Shown here: positions 5,578 to 8,241 of the stretch, in pieces
How the letters are laid out: each line of letters begins with the position of its first letter
How positions within the stretch are numbered: the stretch's first letter is position 1
DNA from: Chloroflexota bacterium
Lineage (GTDB): Bacteria > Chloroflexota > Anaerolineae > B4-G1
Direction of reading: 5' to 3'
Assembly (NCBI GenBank): GCA_030596915.1
Contig: JAUVSX010000115.1
Coordinates: forward strand, 1 to 8,241
DNA length: 8,241 nt
Notes under the pieces: model-generated
What the model saw: the letters and a program-made list of their open reading frames with translations, nothing else
Told to the model about the DNA's origin: nothing
Database searches by the model: none
Program-made: the position numbers and the translations under genes

Positions 5578-7335
5578 CTAGCGCCCGAACTCTAGCGCGA
5601 GCTGGGCGGCGCTCAGGTGGATCATCGTCGGGCGGCCGTGCGGGCAGGTGCGGGGGCTGGTGCAGCGCTCCAAAGCCCGCACGAGCGCGTCCATCTCGTC
5701 TGAGGCCATCACCTGCCCGGCCTTCACCGCCGCCTGCTTGCATACCTGGCGAGCGATCATCTCCTCGACGGCGCTCGCCATGGGCATGTCGCCGGTCAGT
5801 AGGGCCGCCGCAACGTCCTCCAGTACGGCCGCCGCGTCCGCGGTGAGTGCGATCGCCGGGACAGCCCGCACTAGCAGCGTCGCGCCGCCGAAGGGCTCTA
5901 CCAGGAAGCCCAGCCGGGCCAGCGCCTCGAGGTGTGCCCCAAGTACCCCCGCTGATTCCGGCGACAGGTCGACGGGTTGTGGCTCGAGCAATGCCTGCGA
6001 CGCGACGTCCGCCTGCTGCTGCTGCGAGCATAGCTGCTCGAATAGCACACGCTCGTGCGCGGCGTGCTGGTCGATCAGGTAGAGTCCCTCGGGTCCCTCG
6101 GCGATGATGTAGGTCGCGCCCACCTGGCCAATCACGCGGAGCGGAGGTAACCGCCCTTCGGAGCCGGTGGGCGGCGGGGCTCCAGGCTCTGCGGTGGGGG
6201 GTCCGGCCTCCTTGTCGAACCGCAACTGCCCGGCTGCGGTCCGCGGCTGCAGGCTCAACAGCCGCTCGCGATGTGCGTCCCTGCGCTGGGTGGTCAGGCT
6301 GCCCCATGTCAGGGGGCGGCGCACCGCCGGCACAGGGGCGCGCTCGAGCAGCGTATGGCGTACGGCCCTCTGCACAGCGCGGAAGACCGCGTCGCTGTCG
6401 CGGAAGCGCACCTCAGCCTTGGTGGGATGGACGTTCACATCCACCTCCTCGGGTGCAATCGCGACCATTGCGACGGCGAGCGGATACCGACCCTGGGGGA
6501 GCAGTGTGTGGTATGCCTGGATGACAGCGTAGGTCAGGCGGGAGTCCTGTACCCAGCGGCCGTTCACGAACAGTGTGATGAAACTGCGATTGGCCCGATG
6601 GAACGAGGGAGGGCTGACCAGGCCCGTGACTTGGATGGAGGGGCCATGAACGGGCGCATCGGGGATGACATCCAGAACGGCGGCGCCCGCTTCCAGTCCG
6701 TATACGGCGATGACCACGTCTCGCAGGCGACTGTTGCCCGGCGACTGAAAGACCACTCGCCCGCCGTGGCTCAGCGTGAAGCGCACGTTGGGATAGGCCA
6801 TCGCGTAGCGGGTCGTGAAGGCATCAATGTGGCGGCGCTCAGTTCTTTCGGTTCGCAAGAACTTGCGGCGGGCCGGGACGTTGAAGAACAGGTCCTCCAT
6901 GGTCACGGCTGTCCCCGGTGGGCGCCCGGTTTCTTGGCGCGTCAGCAGCCGGCCCGCCTCCATACGCAGCAGCGCACCTACAGGTTCGCCAGCAGCGCGG
7001 GTTGCGAGCGTCATTCGGCTGACCGCGGCGATGGAAGCCAGCGCCTCGCCTCTAAATCCCAGCGTCGTGATATGCGACAGGTCGTCCGCTGTCGTCAGCT
7101 TGCTCGTCGAGTGGCGCCGGAATGCGACCTCGGCCTCGGCGATCGGGATTCCGCAGCCATCGTCAGTAACCCGAACGAACGCCACTCCGCCGCCGCGGGT
7201 CTCGACGTGGATTTCGCTGGCGCCGGCGTCTATTGCGTTCTCGACCAGCTCCTTGACGACCGAGGCCGGTCTTTCGATCACCTCGCCTGCCGCAATCTGC
7301 GAGACGACGTCTTCCGCCAATACGTGGATGGGCAT
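5578..7335 (-). CDS. mutL: DNA mismatch repair protein MutL, endonuclease type
   Basis: The predicted 585-residue MutL links MutS mismatch recognition to strand incision and excision. The N-terminal GHKL ATPase is complete: E29 and N33 in ELVENAIDAGA (29-39), DDGCGI (58-63), LGFRGEAL (92-99), GTAVTMEDLFFNVPARRKFL (141-160) and K306 in VHPTKAE. After a proline-rich linker (about 335-395), the C-terminal domain has the metal-binding endonuclease motif DQHAAHERVLFE (422-433), which fits DQHA(x)2E(x)4E, plus C532 and CPHGRP (564-569). QALLEP (447-452) resembles the sliding-clamp binding motif. This predicts a nicking MutL as in bacteria without MutH, not the E. coli type. AGGAG (7341-7345, minus strand) lies 5 nt before the ATG. 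It is transcribed divergently from the SRP RNA and converges on the channel gene. Length and motifs are normal. Confidence 0.98.
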   Translation of the reverse strand: MPIHVLAEDVVSQIAAGEVIERPASVVKELVENAIDAGASEIHVETRGGGVAFVRVTDDGCGIPIAEAEVAFRRHSTSKLTTADDLSHITTLGFRGEALASIAAVSRMTLATRAAGEPVGALLRMEAGRLLTRQETGRPPGTAVTMEDLFFNVPARRKFLRTERTERRHIDAFTTRYAMAYPNVRFTLSHGGRVVFQSPGNSRLRDVVIAVYGLEAGAAVLDVIPDAPVHGPSIQVTGLVSPPSFHRANRSFITLFVNGRWVQDSRLTYAVIQAYHTLLPQGRYPLAVAMVAIAPEEVDVNVHPTKAEVRFRDSDAVFRAVQRAVRHTLLERAPVPAVRRPLTWGSLTTQRRDAHRERLLSLQPRTAAGQLRFDKEAGPPTAEPGAPPPTGSEGRLPPLRVIGQVGATYIIAEGPEGLYLIDQHAAHERVLFEQLCSQQQQADVASQALLEPQPVDLSPESAGVLGAHLEALARLGFLVEPFGGATLLVRAVPAIALTADAAAVLEDVAAALLTGDMPMASAVEEMIARQVCKQAAVKAGQVMASDEMDALVRALERCTSPRTCPHGRPTMIHLSAAQLALEFGR

Positions 7336-7340
7336 CCGAT

Positions 7341-7382
7341 CTCCTCTCTGGCCATTCTAGCACCTAGCTTGCCCTGGGCCAA
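7341..7382 (-). promoter_or_regulatory. Putative mutL promoter and ribosome binding site
   Basis: On the minus strand, TTGGCC (7382-7377) and TAGAAT (7359-7354) are separated by 17 bp, matching the housekeeping sigma consensus at 4/6 and 5/6 positions. The start point would be near 7347, giving a very short leader with the AGGAG Shine-Dalgarno at 7345-7341. Confidence 0.5.
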
Positions 7383-7486
7383 GTGCCTTGCACGACGCAG
7401 GGGCGGGTCGCATCCCGACGCCAACTGGGCCACCCGCGGCGCAGACGCCACAATGAGAGGGAAGCGGCCCCGCGCGGCGTCCCAGC

Positions 7487-7517
7487 TTGACATTTCCATC
7501 ACCTCCGCTACCATAAT
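7487..7517 (+). promoter_or_regulatory. Putative SRP RNA promoter
   Basis: A perfect -35 box TTGACA lies at 7487-7492. The -10 box is either TACCAT at 7509-7514 (16-bp spacer) or CATAAT at 7512-7517 (19-bp spacer). Both predict a start at about 7521-7524, where the conserved 5' strand of the RNA begins. This agreement supports the call. Confidence 0.65.
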
Positions 7518-7520
7518 CTT

Positions 7521-7789
7521 GGTCGTGCTAGACGGGGAACTGGCGGTGCCCTGTACCCGCAACCCGCCATAGCGGGGTCGAATTCCCCTCCGAGGATTGA
7601 ACCACTCGAGACTGCGGCCGTCGGCCGGTGGTGAAGATTGGGTCCTGCGCGGCAGGAGCCTTCGAACCCCGTCAGGTCCGGGAGGAAGCAGCGGTAAGGA
7701 GTTCCTCCTGGGCGCCGCAGGAGTGCCTGGTCGGAGCCGGTTGCCGGTAGCAAGTCGGGTGAATGAGATTCGAAGAGGGGTGCACGACC
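7521..7789 (+). ncRNA. ffs: Signal recognition particle RNA, large bacterial type (with Alu domain)
   Basis: This is the RNA core of the signal recognition particle, which with Ffh and FtsY targets nascent membrane and secreted proteins. The diagnostic domain IV sequence GTCAGGTCC...GGAAGCAGC lies at 7671-7692. Its flanks pair: AGGAG (7654-7658) with CTCCT (7705-7709), and CCTGCG/GGC (7644-7653) with GCCGCAGG (7714-7721). The ends close as GGTCGTGC (7521-7528) with GCACGACC (7782-7789). The 5' part, with GTGCTAGACGGGGA at 7525-7538 and GGGTCGAATTCCC at about 7575-7587, matches the Alu-domain portion of Bacillus/Clostridium-type RNAs. At about 269 nt it is of the large class, not the 114-nt E. 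coli 4.5S type. The apical tetraloop reads GGGA (7680-7683) rather than the usual GGAA. End positions are within a few nucleotides. Confidence 0.95.
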
Positions 7790-7800
7790 ACTCGTGATGC

Positions 7801-7828
7801 GGGGGGGCGGTGAGGTGACCGCCTCTCC
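7801..7828 (+). terminator. Hairpin after the SRP RNA, possible terminator
   Basis: Bases 7801-7811 pair with 7818-7828 in an 11-bp stem with two G-U pairs. Its GC-rich core GGCGGT/ACCGCC encloses the loop GAGGTG. It starts 12 nt after the RNA's 3' end. The following sequence TGTGGTCTTGG is only weakly T-rich, so termination may be inefficient and leave readthrough into the next gene. Confidence 0.45.
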
Positions 7829-7845
7829 TGTGGTCTTGGCCGCAT

Positions 7846-8241
7846 ATGGATGTAGCTGCGCCGGTCTCACTGAAGCAAGTGCGTCTGCCACAGGGTCTGA
7901 AGGCTCTCGTGGTGACGGCGCTCGTCGTCGGTGGCCTGGTTGCCGGGTATCGGACGATGCGGACGCCGGTGCTGCTGGTCATTGACGGCCAAGATCGCGA
8001 GTTGCAGACCCACAGGGATACTGTCTACGGTCTGCTTCTAGATCTGGGTATCGACCTCCGGGATGAGGACGTTGTCCTCTACAACGGGGAGGACGTCACG
8101 GATGGAATGGATGCCCCGCTGGAGCCAGGAGCGAGGGTGACCGTTCATCGTGCCCGGCCTGTTCAGGTGAGCGCCGACGGCCAGATGGTGACACTCCGCA
8201 CCTTCGCCAGGTCCGTCGATTCGGTACTACACGATGCGCGG
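7846..8241 (+). CDS. DUF348-repeat membrane-anchored protein (YabE/Rpf-like), partial at the right edge
   Basis: The first 132 residues of a protein are visible, and the frame is open to the window end. A short basic N terminus precedes one membrane segment (about 18-35, GLKALVVTALVVGGLVAGY), so the rest should be outside the cell. A first DUF348 unit spans about 41-103 (VLLVIDGQDRELQTHRDTV, then LGIDLRDEDVV and PLEPGARVTVHRA). A second starts at 104 (RPVQVSADGQMVTLRTFARS). In relatives such as B. subtilis YabE and actinobacterial resuscitation-promoting factors, tandem DUF348 units are followed by a G5 domain and a peptidoglycan-active C-terminal domain, so a cell-wall role is likely but not shown here. 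The ATG at 7846 has no clear Shine-Dalgarno and lies 57 nt after the SRP RNA. TTG at 7837 is an alternative start. Confidence 0.85.
   Translation, partial: MDVAAPVSLKQVRLPQGLKALVVTALVVGGLVAGYRTMRTPVLLVIDGQDRELQTHRDTVYGLLLDLGIDLRDEDVVLYNGEDVTDGMDAPLEPGARVTVHRARPVQVSADGQMVTLRTFARSVDSVLHDAR

Noticed and set aside
5336..6307. Minus-strand frame of 323 codons overlapping the end of mutL
   Set aside because: Most of it is a shadow of MutL in another frame. The free 72-codon tail lacks a ribosome binding site and is Arg/Gly/Ala-rich.
6271..7572. Open frame of 433 codons on the + strand opposite mutL, extending into the SRP RNA
   Set aside because: It overlaps the whole MutL ATPase domain and the RNA gene, and its composition is not protein-like.

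Overview
The window is GC-rich bacterial chromosome. It holds five protein genes, one of them cut by the right edge, and one structural RNA. No phage, IS, CRISPR or tRNA was seen. The large-type bacterial SRP RNA, an endonuclease-type MutL, a DUF348 surface protein and short GTAGGGGCGC-type palindromic intergenic repeats fit a Chloroflexota-like lineage or another Terrabacteria group. This is an inference from gene content, not a phylogenetic result.

Left part (1-613): no credible gene. It carries a MITE/REP-like cluster of inverted repeats (11-258), a pair of 28-bp direct repeats 67 bp apart (324-351 and 391-418) that look like tandem operators, and a -10 element with a ribosome binding site in front of the first gene.

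Carbohydrate pair (614-3144, + strand): a cytoplasmic GH29 alpha-L-fucosidase-like glycosidase, then after 65 nt a Gfo/Idh/MocA NAD(P)-dependent oxidoreductase. Spacing and strand suggest one transcript that hydrolyses a glycoside inside the cell and oxidises or epimerises the released sugar or a related one.

Centre (3270-5168, + strand): the most notable gene. It encodes a secreted, membrane-anchored pentameric ligand-gated ion channel of the Cys-loop superfamily (ELIC/GLIC type), with about 300 extra residues at its N terminus that form two repeated PPC-like beta-sandwich modules. This layout resembles DeCLIC. The pore has the conserved 9' leucine, but a manual alignment puts an aspartate at the narrow 2' position.

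Right part: a 409-nt convergent gap without a credible gene, then mutL on the minus strand (5578-7335). A 185-nt divergent promoter region follows. It has a TTGGCC/TAGAAT promoter for mutL and a perfect TTGACA -35 box for the SRP RNA (ffs, about 7521-7789, + strand). A GC-rich hairpin follows the RNA, and then comes the start of a membrane-anchored DUF348 (YabE/Rpf-like) protein that runs off the window.
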